From contig JAVJAP010000125.1 of NCBI GenBank assembly GCA_034770075.1, positions 1 through 64,000 of the forward strand: a DNA stretch of 64,000 nucleotides, written 5' to 3'. This document shows, piece by piece, positions 1-10,877 of this stretch. Below the pieces are notes generated by a model. It saw only the letters and a program-made list of their open reading frames with translations, did not search any database and was not told where the DNA came from. The translations under genes were made by a program, and so were the position numbers. How positions within the stretch are numbered: the stretch's first letter is position 1; each line of letters starts with the position of its first letter. This stretch comes from Aralia elata (taxonomy: Eukaryota; Streptophyta; Magnoliopsida; Apiales; Araliaceae).

Positions 1-1313
1 CTTGATATCACTCCTGTGGAGGTTCGAGCTTTGCTGGGCTTCGCTGCTGAGGACCGGGTTCTTTAAGGCCCGCAGTATCCGATCTGGTGCCTTGGCAGTC
101 GATGCAGTCGGGGGTCTCTATGCGCTGCCTATTCCAGCAGATCAGGGCACCAGGGACATTCTGCTACGACGCCTGTTCCTGACCATCATGAGGGGTTGTT
201 TTCTGGGGAACAACTCCTCCACCATTCATTTCACAGCGTCGTAGGAGCGGTCAGAGATGTGGACCGCATCGGTGATTATGACTGGGGGTCATTCACCTTT
301 GCCTATTTTTCCTCCACGGCATGCGTCTACGCTCAGAGGGACAGACTGATGCCTGGCTCGGCTTCTACCATTTTCTGTTTGGTGAGTCCCCTCCTCCCTC
401 TCTCTTACTGTATTTCTTTTCCTTGCATCTCTTTTCTGTATTTGATAGTGACTCATTGCCCTGTCTTGTTTCTATTCACAGTTCTGGGCTTACGATATTT
501 GCGGACTGCCATGTCTGAGGCCTATCACTACTCTGGGCCCGGACACTTATCCTCAGGGGTCGGCGATGGCATCACAGTACTCTGGAGGAGGTCCCCGTGT
601 CGGGCAGCTTTGCACATTGTCGTATTCAGCTGGAGTTGATCACGGCTGTCGACGGTTGTTCTGGATTCCCTACCTCTGCCGAGCATCTGACTGTGGGGTT
701 TGCTGACGGGGCATCCTTCCGGCCCGGAGTTCGAGCTTTCCACCCGTCCGCCTCACTTTGCAGAGTGTTGGAGGCTGGGTGATGTATCTGGGAGAGCGCG
801 CATTCAGATGCCGTCACTGGAGAGATCCGCCTCCCGCACTCCCTTTCTTTCACTACTTTTCTGGCCGCTGGATTCTCAGCCCTCGGAGATCATTGCTCGC
901 CGGGGGAGGATGGTCGGATGCTTTCCACGGGTCCCACTACGAGTGATGCATTTCCGTACATGGTGGGTGCCCCGTACCATCGGTCCTCAGACTCGGGCCA
1001 CTTTCTTTCTTGGAGAATATTGGTTCCAGGCTCGGTGACGATGACTGATTGGGCTGCCTGTGTTCGGACCCCTACCCACGCTGAGCAGATCGCCTCATTG
1101 ACCCGTCAGGTAGATCAGTTGTCGCTGTTTATTCGGGGGTTGGGCCGGGCCCCGGAGGAGGCTTACACCTACGATCCTGACGGTGCAGGTTATGATGCAG
1201 GCCCGAGTTCATCTGATGCCACAGCGCATCCCTACATCCCTGATATGAACTTTGGTCCTCCGAGCTCGACGGCTCCAGGGGATCAGTTCGAGGATCCTGC
1301 TTTCTATAGATGA
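1..1313 (+). pseudogene. Antisense extra ORF 1: plant mobile domain (PMD)-like, degenerate
   Basis: This region is plus strand, opposite to the host element, and lies between integrase and the missing 3' LTR. Pieces in different frames resemble a PMD protein: a segment ending DRIGDYDWGSFTFAYF near 253-309, then HGMRLRSEGQTDAWLGFY, then WAYDICGLP near 485-512. A plausible intron with GT and AG borders runs from about 382 to 481. The region to 1313 ends with a low-complexity Pro/Ser/Asp-rich tail. PMD proteins are known both as host MAIN-type genes and as retroelement cargo; the position inside a Tat element favours cargo. Several frame changes show it is broken, and its 5' part runs out of the window. 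Family assignment is by motif recognition only. Confidence 0.55.
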
Positions 1314-1546
1314 TACTGATTTTATTTAGACCAGGGATAGGATAGGGCCTTTTGCATCGGCACCCGCTTAGATTTCTTTTTCATTTATTGCACTATGTAC
1401 TGAACTCATTTATTTATTTATGCACAGTTTTCTTTTTCATTTTATGGGATTCACCTGTTTTATTATTAACTGTATGATGCATGCTTTTGTATTTATGGGT
1501 AGAGAATGACCCCTGTACAGTCTTTTTTGATACTATTTTTTCACAG

Positions 1547-3048
1547 ATGTCGTCTCAGATGCCGTGGTTCGTTTGGATTCCACTCCTCCCACAGGGTTGG
1601 TTGGCAGCCTCTTCCGCTGGTTGGACAGTCTATCGCCAGCAGATAGGGTTATCGTAGATGGTCTTTTGGGACATTCTTGGTCCTTATTAACCTTCCGGGT
1701 GCCAGCGGGCTTTGTGGATGGTCTTCTGAGCTATTGGGCCCCTGCCCGTCAGGTGTTTAGGTTTGGGACAGTAGAGCTGACCCCCACCCTTGAGGAGTAT
1801 GCTCGCTTCACACCGGCTTGCCCTTGGATGGTCCCTGTGCTAGGGTTACTGTTGGTTCCATGCGCCGTCAATTCTTGACTTTCACCGGTTTGCGGAGGGC
1901 TGTCTTATTACCGGTAACCACATCAGACCATATGGTTCCTCTTCAATTCTTGATTGACCGATTCGGCTCACACTGACAGTTTCCATCTTTTCCTCGGTGA
2001 TATTTTCCGTGTCCGAGGAGCGCTGGGATGCCTTTGAGAGAGTGGAGCGTTCTGATGGCCTGTGTCATCTCAGTTTTGTATTTGCCTGCAGGATCCGATC
2101 ATTTGGACATGCGGATTGTTGCGGCCGTCAGGGCCCTTCAGGAGGAGTCACACCATTCTTCCTATGATATTGGCGGATACCTATATGGTCGGCCACATAT
2201 TGCCAGTCCTTCCGAGGGAGATTTCTTCAGAGGGAGTTCGACCTTATTGTACACGTGGTTCATGAGTCATCTTAGTCCCATCGGCCATTTCCGTCGCCAA
2301 GGGTTTTGCTTCAGCCATGACATAACCACGCAGTTTTCGCTTCGTCCTGCGCGCGTTTGTACTGATGTGGCCTCCTGGACATTATTTTTGTCTATTATTG
2401 AGGACCCCTTTCATCTATTGGTTTACTCGGGCTATTGCTCCTTCATGAGCTTCTTGACTCATGTGCCTGGCATGGATTTCATTCCCATTGCTGGGTTAAG
2501 GGGCGTGACGACCTATCATCCCCTGGCGGTTATGGGGCAGTTTGATTCAGGACACAGGATTTACATCCCTTTGCGGGTGCAGCCGCATACCGATTCCTTA
2601 TATCATCCTGTACAGAGAGGGATCTATTGCAGGTATACGAGCTTTGGGATCGCAGGATCTTTGCCGAATATTAGTGCGAGCTGTCATACTCCAGACATTT
2701 GCCTACGTACAGTGGTTGCGTGGAGACCTGGATTCGGCTAGTTTGAGTCGGACTGGGGCCTTTGATGACTCTGGAGTGATTTTCACAGAAGATACCACAG
2801 ACCACCTCCAATTTGCAGTCGATTCTGCCCCGACTCGGGTCGCTGAGGATTCCCGACTCCTCCTGGCCCTGATTACTACTGAAGCCGAGAGGGATGCCGC
2901 CCTTGCCGAGAGAGATGAGGCCATTCGGGCTAGAGATGCTGCCATTGCTGATAGAGAGGCCATTGTATTTCAGACCAGGGCAGTGGTAGATGCTCATTTT
3001 GGGACTGTCAGCCGAGCTAAAAACGACTGCTTTACTGGATCGTATTGA
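1547..3048 (+). pseudogene. Antisense extra ORF 2: DUF7745-like with C-terminal coiled coil, degenerate
   Basis: The likely start is the ATG at 1547, directly after a pyrimidine tract and CAG that could be a splice acceptor. Several frames together give a DUF7745-like order: a segment with LSPADR and FGTVELTPTLEEYARF (about 1570-1810), then EGDFFRGSSTLLYTWFMSHL (about 2215-2275), then the MDFIPIAGLRG and YHPLAVMGQF block (about 2470-2545). DUF7745 is a plant domain often found in retroelement-linked proteins. The tail (about 2875-2979) is a clear heptad coiled coil built on the repeat RDAALAE, RDEAIRA, RDAAIAD. Frameshifts near 1560, 1860, 2240 and 2600 break it. It may originally have been one spliced gene with the PMD-like segment upstream. 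Its role in the element is unknown. Confidence 0.55.
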
Positions 3049-3609
3049 TATGATGGTGGGCAGCAGATTGCAGGAGATGCTGATGCTTCAGATCTATCCA
3101 CCACCCTGTCCATCTGCTTCGGCTAGTTTCAGATTTGTAGATTATTTTATTTCCTGCATAGACTATGTTGGTTCATCAGTTATTGAAAGATAAATCTTGT
3201 AATAAAACGACTTATATATATATACAGACATGCATTTAAATTTAGTCATTTTCCCCTTTTGTCGTATCATTGCCTCCATTGGATCATCATTTTATCCAAC
3301 TGACCATGATTTTGACATTTCGCCTTCTTTCTTTCCTCAAGACTTGATGGAGATTTGACAGATATTGCCGCACACCTTTTGATTTCGTCGGATTGAATCT
3401 CAGATTTTGGATAACTGTTTTGGGTTGGATCAGGGTATGTATTCTGGGATGAAACTGGTTAGGCAGTTGGTTTCGGGAAGGTTTTGAGGGTGTAGGAAGG
3501 TTTTATCGGGCTATCGAAAATTGGTTTTTGGTTGGGGAAAAGGAGTATTTTTAAAGGATCGGACCGCGCCATGATGGCTGCCTACGTACGACCCCCACAA
3601 GTTGGGAGA
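3049..3609. other. Non-coding spacer between the antisense ORFs and integrase
   Basis: No convincing ORF is present. It probably holds the shared 3' ends of two convergent transcription units: the plus-strand antisense gene and the minus-strand gag-pol. An AATAAA hexamer on the plus strand lies at 3201. G-rich stretches near 3420-3550 have no feature I can name. Confidence 0.5.
3201..3206 (+). terminator. Candidate poly(A) signal for the antisense gene
   Basis: A canonical AATAAA lies about 150 bases after the last codon of the coiled-coil ORF, on the same strand. The hexamer is common by chance in AT-rich DNA, so position is the only support. Confidence 0.3.
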
Positions 3610-4560
3610 TCAGGTCCTACGTAGTTCGCTCTCAACTGGCAGGACAGCCTCCATTTCCATATACCAAGGCGTAAGGGGTTGCTCCCGTAGAAGTACGCGT
3701 GGATGTTCGGTATGCCAGCAGGGTGAGGGGTAACAGATCCGGCCATCCCCGATGATTAGCAGACATTTTCGCCATGATCTTCTTGATGTTCTTATTGGCC
3801 GCCTCCACTGCCCCATTCATTTTGGGACGGTAAATGACGGAATTGAGGTGCTTAATCTTGAACTGGTCACACAGTCCTTTCATGAGGGCGTTGTTTAAAT
3901 TCTTGGCATTGTCGGAGACCATAACCTCAGGTTGCCCATATCGGCAAATGACATTATTCCTGATGAAGCTGACGATGACCTCCTGAGTTACTTTAGGGAA
4001 AGACGCTTGCCTCTACCCATTTGGTGAAATAATCGATCATGACCGAAAATGAACCGGTGCCCGTTGCTCGCTTTGGGCTCTATTGGTCCGATTACATCCA
4101 TTCCCCACATTGAAAATGGCCATGGGGAGGTCATACAGTGCAGTTCATTGGGAGGTGTATGGATCACATTACCGTGCGCCTGGCATTGATAACACCGTTT
4201 GACATGATCATCGCAATCGGCCCTCAGCGTCAACCAATAATGCCCTGTCCTCAAAATCTTTTTGGCAAGCATCGGTCCACTCATATGGGGCCCACACACT
4301 CCACCATGTATTTCATTCATAATCTTTCGGGCCTGTGTTTCATCTACGCACTGCAACAGTCCCAACCCAGCATCCCTTTTGTAAAGTGAATCGCGACTCA
4401 GGTAAAACTTCATCGCCATCTTTTGAATTCTCATCCTTTCAGTCCGATTTGCCTGATCGGGAAGGGATCTGTCTCGCAGATATTCCCTTATGTCATGATA
4501 CCAGGGCTGCCTCGTCAACACCACCTCGTTTGATAACACTGCCACATTTTCCTCATATGC
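3610..4560 (-). pseudogene. Integrase of the Tat element, frameshifted and C-terminally truncated
   Basis: Integrase joins retroelement cDNA into host DNA. The minus strand shows the N-terminal zinc-binding pattern (EIHGGVCGPHMSGP, then CYQC), the first catalytic Asp in MWGMDVIGPI, the second in MVSDNAKNLNN and the Glu in GAVEAANKNIKK. The usual ATPYALVYG block follows. A frameshift near 3925-3990 separates the first and second catalytic blocks; another inside the YGMEAVLP-type motif near 3650 moves the reading frame, and translation stops near 3610 without the usual C-terminal extension. RNase H lies immediately upstream in the same ORF. It is inactive as written. Confidence 0.85.
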
Positions 4561-5025
4561 CGGGGCATTCTGTACGGTGATCTCAATCTGTGGACTGTCC
4601 CTACTCTTGATCACGTGGATTAAGGAAGCCAAAGTCGCCAATGCATCGGCAAAATCATTTCGTCCCCGAGGAATATGGCGGAAGGCGATATCTTCGAACT
4701 CTTGCATAAGCTGGGTGACACAACGATGGTATGGAAGTAACCGAAGCTCCTTAGTGTTGTATACCCCGATTGCCTGTCTGATTACCAATTCTGAATCCCC
4801 GAACACCGCTAGTCTTTTCACTCCCATATCACGGGCCAATCGGTTGGAGTCCAAGATACACCCCTCGTATTCAGCGGTGTTGTTGTTCGAATTGCTGAAA
4901 CGAAGTTTAGTGGCCACGGGGTATTGTTCTCCGGTGATAGAGACTAGGACCGCTCCGGCTCCTGCCCCCTCGGCATTCATGGCACCATCAAAATACAGCT
5001 TCCAGAATTGGTCCCTCGTCATCAC
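4561..5025 (-). pseudogene. Second (archaeal-type) RNase H of the Tat element
   Basis: RNase H removes RNA from the RNA:DNA hybrid during reverse transcription. The ORF begins with a block ending KLYFDGAMNAEGAGAG. It keeps the four expected acidic positions: Asp in YFDGA, Glu in TAEYEG, Asp in FGDSELV and Asp in DFADALATL. This FDGA..G.GAGAVL form is the extra archaeal-type RNase H known in Tat elements, which sits after a degenerate original RNase H (tether). It is fused in frame to the integrase N-terminus and is the best-preserved pol module of this element. Confidence 0.75.
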
Positions 5026-5520
5026 ATTTTTCGTGCGATACCCAAAATATATCCTCGCCCGGAAGAGGAGTTTCTAAAGGCTCCGTCCCTCCGGACGGGG
5101 TTTCTGCCAACTGATCTGCAATTCCCTGCCCTTTCATGGCCTTCTGGGTCACGTGACACCATGTCAAACTGTTGTAAGATTAACTGCCATCTGGATAATC
5201 GACAATTCAGCATGGGCCTTTCAAAAATATATTTTAGGGGATCCATTCTTGATATCAGGTTACGTTGTATGCCCATGGAGGTAGTGTTGTAATCTCCCCG
5301 CGGCCCAGGCCAGAGCACAACAAGTCTTCTCGATGGGAGTGTTAATTCTGCTCACATTGGCTAAATCTTTTGCTGAGGGTAATAGATGGCCTGCTCTTTA
5401 CCCGCCTCATTTTTCTGTCCCAACATACATCCCATCGCGATGGTTGTTGACGGATATATACATAAACAAAGGGATCCCATCCTTCGGGGGTACCAGCACT
5501 GGTGCCTCCGTCAGTTGTTT
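5022..5520 (-). pseudogene. Tether / degenerate original RNase H
   Basis: Between RT and the second RNase H, minus-strand peptides include LISRMDPLKYIFERP and LSRWQLILQQFDMV. These match the connection region of Ty3/gypsy RT-RNase H, where the DPLKYIF and RWQ blocks lie. The catalytic acidic residues of a normal RNase H are not evident, as expected of a tether in a dual-RNase H element. Several frame changes break it (for example between 5318 and 5522). Confidence 0.6.
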
Positions 5521-5521
5521 C

Positions 5522-6753
5522 TTAATGATCTGAAAAAGCCCTCTGACACTGCTCATTCCATTCTTGGGAAGCACCATTTCTTAACAATTTAAAAATCGGC
5601 TCACATGTAGTCGTCAAGTGAGATATAAAACGGCTGATGAAGTTTATTCTCCCCAGGAATCCCCTTATCTCCTTCTCTGTGCGAGGTGCTGGCATATCCA
5701 CAATGGCCTTAATCTTTGCTGGGTCCAACTCAATGCCCCGATCACTAACCAGGAAACCCAAGAGCTTGCCCGATTGTACTCCGAAAGCACACTTGGCTGG
5801 ATTGAGTTTCAAATTTATACTTCCTGAGGCCGATCGAATAGCTTTTTGAGATGAGTTATATGATCGGACTCTACCTTCGATTTCACAATAATGTCGTCCA
5901 CGTAGACCTCTATCTCCTTATGCATCATATCGTGGAACAAGGCCATCATGGCTCTCTGATAAGTAGCCCCCGCGTTTGTGAGGCCAAAAGCCAGTCGTCT
6001 ATAGCAGAAAGTGCCCCAGGGGGTGATGAATGCGGTTTTTTCCCGATCTTCTCCGCCACCATTATCTGATGATATCCTGCGAAGCAATCCACAAAAGAGT
6101 ACATTTCGTACTGGGCTGTGTTAATCCACCAGGATGTGTATGAAAGGCACCGGGAAGTTGTCCTTGAGACTGGCCTTGTTTAGATCTCTGTAGTCCACGC
6201 ATACCCTCACCTTTCCTCCAGGTTTAGCCACTGGGACCACATTGGATAGCCATTTCCGGGTAAGTGGACACCATAATGATTCCCGCCCTGAACTGCTTGA
6301 TGATCTCTTCCTTCACTTTTTAAGCTCCACTCAGGTTTCAACTTCCTTAGTTTCTTCTGCTTGACAGGCCTGAAACCCTCCTTGATGGGTAACCGGTTGC
6401 ACCACAATGTCGGTGGACAATCCGATCATATCCTCGTGCGACCACGCAAAGACATTCCGCCATATTGGCTTAGTAACTCAATTATTTCTGCTTTCTGGCT
6501 GGGGGTGAGGTCCTTCCCTATCTTGAGTTCCTTTGGCTTGTCAGGGGTTCCAATATCAACGGTGATGGTTTGGTCCAAGTTGGGTTTGGGTTTATCCTCG
6601 ACCCATCCTTTGATCTCGTCAGGTGCGTCGTCGTAATCTGTCTCGTCTTGTTCAATGCCCATTAAATCGAAATCCAGCTCAATGTCAAAATCATAATCAC
6701 CATTCAAATTTGAAAGATCGTTTGTTAGGCAAGGAATACTCAAATTGGTACAC
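5522..6753 (-). pseudogene. Reverse transcriptase of the Tat element
   Basis: The segment starts at the intron acceptor (6753) with an acidic linker (DYDFDIELDFDLMG) and the block ELKIGKDLTPSQK. Next come the fingers motif KVRVCVDYRDLNKASLKDN (about 6150-6215), the palm block TPWGTFCYRRLAFGLTNAGA, and the catalytic YVDD at about 5893-5904. The thumb and connection motifs LNPAKCAFGV and LGFLVSDRGIELDPAKI follow. The catalytic aspartates are intact, but frameshifts near 6430, 6300, 6090 and 5815 make it a pseudogene. Confidence 0.88.
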
Positions 6754-6921
6754 CTGACATAAAACAAAATACTTGTCATATATAAGTCATTTTTCACGAC
6801 GATCGCAATTTCAAATAACACGAAGAAACGACACAATTATGCAGAAATAAAACCCACAACAAAATAAAACTTCTTCATTCCCCCATCATCTGGGGTCAAC
6901 CACCCTGACGTCGAGCTTTAC
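6754..6921 (-). other. Intron between gag-pro and RT (Ogre-type)
   Basis: On the minus strand the protease/G-patch frame runs into a stop right after ...ISKQG. GT at 6921-6920 (context GGG|GTAAAG) and AG at 6755-6754 (context TATGTCAG|GTG) bound a 168-base U-rich segment with stops. Joining 6922 to 6753 restores one frame (codon gg|g, then Cys-Thr-Asn-Leu) into the RT linker. Ogre elements are known to splice an intron at this position to make gag-pol. Splicing itself is not shown by sequence. Confidence 0.7.
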
Positions 6922-7613
6922 CCCTGTTTGGATATCACTGGTTTCTGGGTCCAATTGTCGATGGTCAGGTCAGCTGAAATGCGCTGGATGAAAGAGGTCC
7001 TCACATCGGACACCTCCCCGATGATTACGGATACGTCGCCTGAGTTCTCCTCCATACCCTCTCCAGGAATAATCAGTCCTGCCCAATCGATGACAGGCAC
7101 AACTTGTTGGGCTCCCGGTGGTGTGATAACATTCGTCCCCTCCTTACTGCTTGTTGATTGTCCGGGGATATAGCATTTGGTTTCAAACTCTTTTGCGACC
7201 TCCCGCAGGAAACTTTCCCTCCGGGCCGACTCATTACATGTGGGGGTTGACTCTTCATTCCCTGCCCCAATCACAGGTCCGCTGATCCCCTGCTCATTGT
7301 CGGCTTTGGTCGCGGGACTGCCAACTAGTCGAATCGGAGTCGCACCCTGACGGTGTCCCCGCACTGCGCCCACATGGTATCCCAATCCTGCTTTGCCTAT
7401 CTGCTGTGGTAGGTGGATGGGTTTGGTGATTCCCTGACTGCTTTTCCCTAGTCCCTGTCCAGGTTGGAAGTTCATTTTAATCATTTCCTTTGCCACAAAG
7501 GTGAGTTCCGGAGAGACCCTTGGTTTCACAGCTGGAGCTCCCAGGCATCTATAATGGGGAGTGCTAATCTCTAGTGCTTGAAAGCTGGCAGGCGCCGCTG
7601 GACTCATCCACAT
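6922..7613 (-). pseudogene. G-patch domain linker between protease and RT
   Basis: This is the C-terminal part of the gag-pro reading frame. Residues about 41-80 of the ORF (about 7374-7493) form a G-patch: MIKMNFQPGQGLGKSSQGI, then PIHLPQQIGKAGLGY, with the expected hydrophobic/Gly spacing. G-patches are glycine-rich RNA-binding or helicase-activating modules. One is known after the protease in some animal retroviruses and comparable segments occur in plant gypsy polyproteins. The rest is low complexity (polar, Ser/Thr/Glu-rich) up to the intron donor. A frame change against the protease ORF lies near 7565-7610. Confidence 0.7.
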
Positions 7614-8382
7614 TGATTACTGGTAGGCCACTCCTGGGAGGAGAAGGGTCATCACATTCGGCCGAGATTGTTACCAGATTCCCATCGATGATCAACTTGA
7701 TTTGTTGGTGGAGCGTGGAGGGAACTGCCCCGGCCATGTGTATCCACGGCCTCCCTAACAGCAGGTTGTAGCTTGCCGTAATATCTAGGACTTGGAAGGA
7801 TATATCAAAAGTACAGGGCCCTATCTCCACTGGCAATTCTATCTCTCCGATGGTATCCCTCCGGGATCCGTCAAAAGCCCGAACCACCACATGACTGGCC
7901 CGTAGGCGCTTGAGACTGATGTTCATTTTCTTCAGCGTGCTGAGAGGACATATATTCAATGCCGATCCCCCGTCGATCAGCACCCCATTCATGACATATC
8001 CTGAGGAGATTACCGCGATGTGTAGCGGTTTTCGGTGCCCCCTTCCCTCTTTGGGAATGTCCTCATCCGTAAAGGATATTGCATCGGTTTCCAATAAGTG
8101 GCCTATCAGCTGGCCGAAACCCTCCTCACTAATTTCTTTGGACACAAATGCCTCCTCCAGAACCTTCATCATGGTTTTGCAATGCTCACTGGATGACAAC
8201 ACCAAGTCCATGACTGATGTTAGGGTTGATTCCTCATTTAAAATCTGGATCCCCCTCATTTCCGGATGATCCATCCTTTTCAAAAACTCTATGGCTCTTT
8301 CCTCGGAAACCTCTTCATTTTTTCTCTTTTGGCTCTCAAGGACTCGCCCGGGAAGATATAGGGGGTTCCCCTTGGTCGTCAC
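7614..8382 (-). pseudogene. Aspartic protease of the Tat element
   Basis: The retropepsin-like protease cuts the gag-pol polyprotein. The active-site block is VLIDGGSALNICPL (Asp about residue 137 of the ORF that starts at 8382), the DGGS variant of the D-S/T-G motif seen in Tat elements. The second block is the flap and C-terminal motif YNLLLGRPWIHMAGAVPSTLHQ. About 120 residues of charged linker precede the active site (LNEESTL, SEEGFGQLI). It overlaps the gag zinc-knuckle ORF in another frame, so at least one frameshift separates them. Confidence 0.8.
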
Positions 8383-10088
8383 GGAAGCACAACTGGCCGC
8401 TTCCTCGGGGTATTCCCCCGTAATTCCAGGGTACAGTCCTCAGACTACTGATAGGGAGTTGTGGCCTTGCAGCAAAAATGATGGGCCTCGGAGCTGTCAA
8501 CTTGATAGGTCCCTCTATGTTATTCGTACTTACCCCTATCAACTTGATGGGCGTTACCCTCGCACTCCCATGGTCATGTATCACATTTATCATCTCCTCA
8601 ACTTTCTGCACATAGTTCAACCTTGGCGGCTCCCCCGCCTCACTTGCCTCCGTCGCATTGACTCCCCCTCCATCATGTCTTGGCAGGGGATTTGCCTTAA
8701 CATTCGGGGAATCCGGCTGTTCCACCACAATCTCTCCACTGTCAATCAGGTTTTGGATTCGATGCTTTAACGTCCAGCAATCCTGTGTATCATGGCCAGG
8801 GGAACTGGAGTGGTATGCACACCGCTTGCTCGGGTCAAACCTTCTACCCTTTGGGTCACTCGGGGGTGCCAAACCAACAATCTTCTTTTGGGCTACTAAT
8901 ACCGCTAATACTCGTTCAAGCGGCTCCCCGAGCGGGTGTGAATACTCGGTTTTGCGAGGCCTCATATCTTCTTCGCCCCTCTGCTCTTTGCTCTGAGAAA
9001 TTGGGCTGTCGGGGTGGCCCTCCCCTCTGTGCCTGTACCGGAAGATGGCTTTCTGTTTTACTGGACGACCCTTGTAGGATGAGGGAGACATCCTCTTCCT
9101 TCCTCTTTTGGACTCTTCGGGAAGTGCTGCCATAGTTTCCATTCTGTATTTGCTCGGCAGCAGTTTCTAAAGCAGTAAGATCCCGGATTTTACCCGATTT
9201 CAACCCCATGTCAACCATCTCTCCATGTTTAATCATTTCCGCAAAAGGTCTTCCAATCCCCGAGATGACCCTCTCATAATACGGTGCCTCCTGAATGTCT
9301 ACAAAGGTCATTACCATCTCTGATTCGTTCATCGGGGGAGTTACCTGGGCAGCCATGCCCCTCCATCTTTGCGCATATTCCCTAAAGGATTCCCTAGGCT
9401 GTTTTTTAACCTTTGTCATTTGGTACCTGTCAAGAGCCATCTGGGCCTGAAAGCTGTATTGGGTTAAGAAAGTATGGGCCAATTCCTCCCAGTTGTGGAT
9501 TCGGGCGTTGTCGAGGCGGGCATACCATATTCTTGCCTCCCCTGTTAAGCTTTTCTGAAATAGCTGCATTCTTAACCCCTCGTCTTCGGCATAAAGACCC
9601 GAGTTCTCCAATGTAGATTTTCAAGTGTGTATAGGGGTCTCCCTTTCCATTGTATTTTTCAAACTCGGGAACTTTGAACTTTTCTGGATATCTGGCCCCG
9701 GGGAAAACACACAGATCTGAGTAATTAACCCTGCCCAGGGAGCCTATGCCCTTTAGAGATTGGATGGTTTCCTCCATGTGTTTTATTTTTCTCCGAAGGT
9801 CGTCATTGTCCCCTCCTCGGGGATAGTAATCACTGTCCTGCTAGGTATGGGCCTTGGGATGACTGGCTCGTCCTTGAGTCGGGGTTGGTCCTCTTTAAGC
9901 AAGTTTGTACCACTTTTAGGAGGATTCTGATCATCCCCTGGTGGTGGAATATTATGCGATCCCTGGTTTACCGGATCCTGTCTGATTAAGAACTGTTCTT
10001 TTAGCATCGTGGCCATTTCCATCATCTGTCTTTTAAAATCATCAAACTCTTCCCGAGATATGGAACTATGATTAGGAATATCAGCCAT
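8383..10088 (-). pseudogene. gag of the Tat element (capsid and nucleocapsid), frameshifted
   Basis: The start is ATG at 10088 (MADIPNHSSISREEFDDFKRQ), a short coiled N-terminus typical of Tat gag. The capsid follows in shifted frames: FKVPEFEKYNGKGDPYTHLKI, then EGLRMQLFQKSLTGEARIWY, then LAHTFLTQYSFQAQMALDR and RESFREYAQRWRGMAAQV. The C-terminal part has one knuckle-like motif, CAYHSSSPGHDTQDCWTLKHRI. Frames change near 9780, 9610 and 9100. Gag would form the particle and bind element RNA. Confidence 0.85.
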
Positions 10089-10859
10089 TTCAGATGTAGA
10101 ATTTTGGGCTTTCTTAGACTGCGAACGAGTTTGAGGAGCAATCCTACAGAGACAACGGTTCGAAGTTTAGTCCCGGGGAAATGAAAACATGGATGCATGC
10201 TAAAACTGTAAAAATTTTTGTGTGCTTTTTTTTTTTGGGTTTTTTAATCTTTCCCTGTAAAACAGAAAGTTAGTAGTCCTTTAGCGCCATAACCAATGCC
10301 AAACATGCTTTATTATGCTCCCCCAACTATTCCCTGCAATTCACAGCGGTTAGTAATCTCTTTTGATACAGAAAAGGGATATATGAATATTGAATGAGAT
10401 CATGACATTTAGACATATAAACATAAAAGGGCATGAAGAGACTTTTCCTGCGTTGGGTTGATCTGAGGATGACCTATCCTAGGGTTACTCTCACGGGCTT
10501 TTCGGCATGAAGGTCCCCAAATCTTCGCAATCTACTCGTTTGAGCCCTTTCGATTGGAGCGGATTTGGGTGGTGCGTTTCCTGAGCCATCTCCGGGGAGC
10601 AGCCCCTTCGAGTCCAGTAATAAGCAACCGACAGGTTCGCCTCAGGAGGAGGTACTCTCTCAACATACATTCACATTCATCGTCCTCACCGTATGCAAAT
10701 GATTACTTTAAGGTAAATCAACGCCATTCAATCATTCATTCATTGGACAAAAGCACACATTCACACAACAAAAGTCAAAATATCGCACACACACACTTTT
10801 TATGAATTTTAAAGGATAGGACAGCATCAAGATTTGAACGCGGCTTAAGCCCTCTAATC
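10089..10859 (-). other. Untranslated leader of the Tat element
   Basis: This is the stretch between the PBS and the gag start codon. No ORF is supported on either strand; the ORF at 10554-10805 is short and lacks motifs. Packaging signals would be expected here but none can be identified by eye. Confidence 0.6.
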
Positions 10860-10877
10860 TCCCCAGCAGAGTCGCCA
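10860..10877 (-). promoter_or_regulatory. Primer binding site, tRNA-Arg-like
   Basis: Two bases inside the 5' LTR the minus strand reads TGGCGACTCTGCTGGGGA. It begins with TGG, complementary to the tRNA CCA end, and resembles the tRNA-Arg PBS reported for Ogre/Tat elements. A tRNA search would confirm the primer. Confidence 0.75.
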
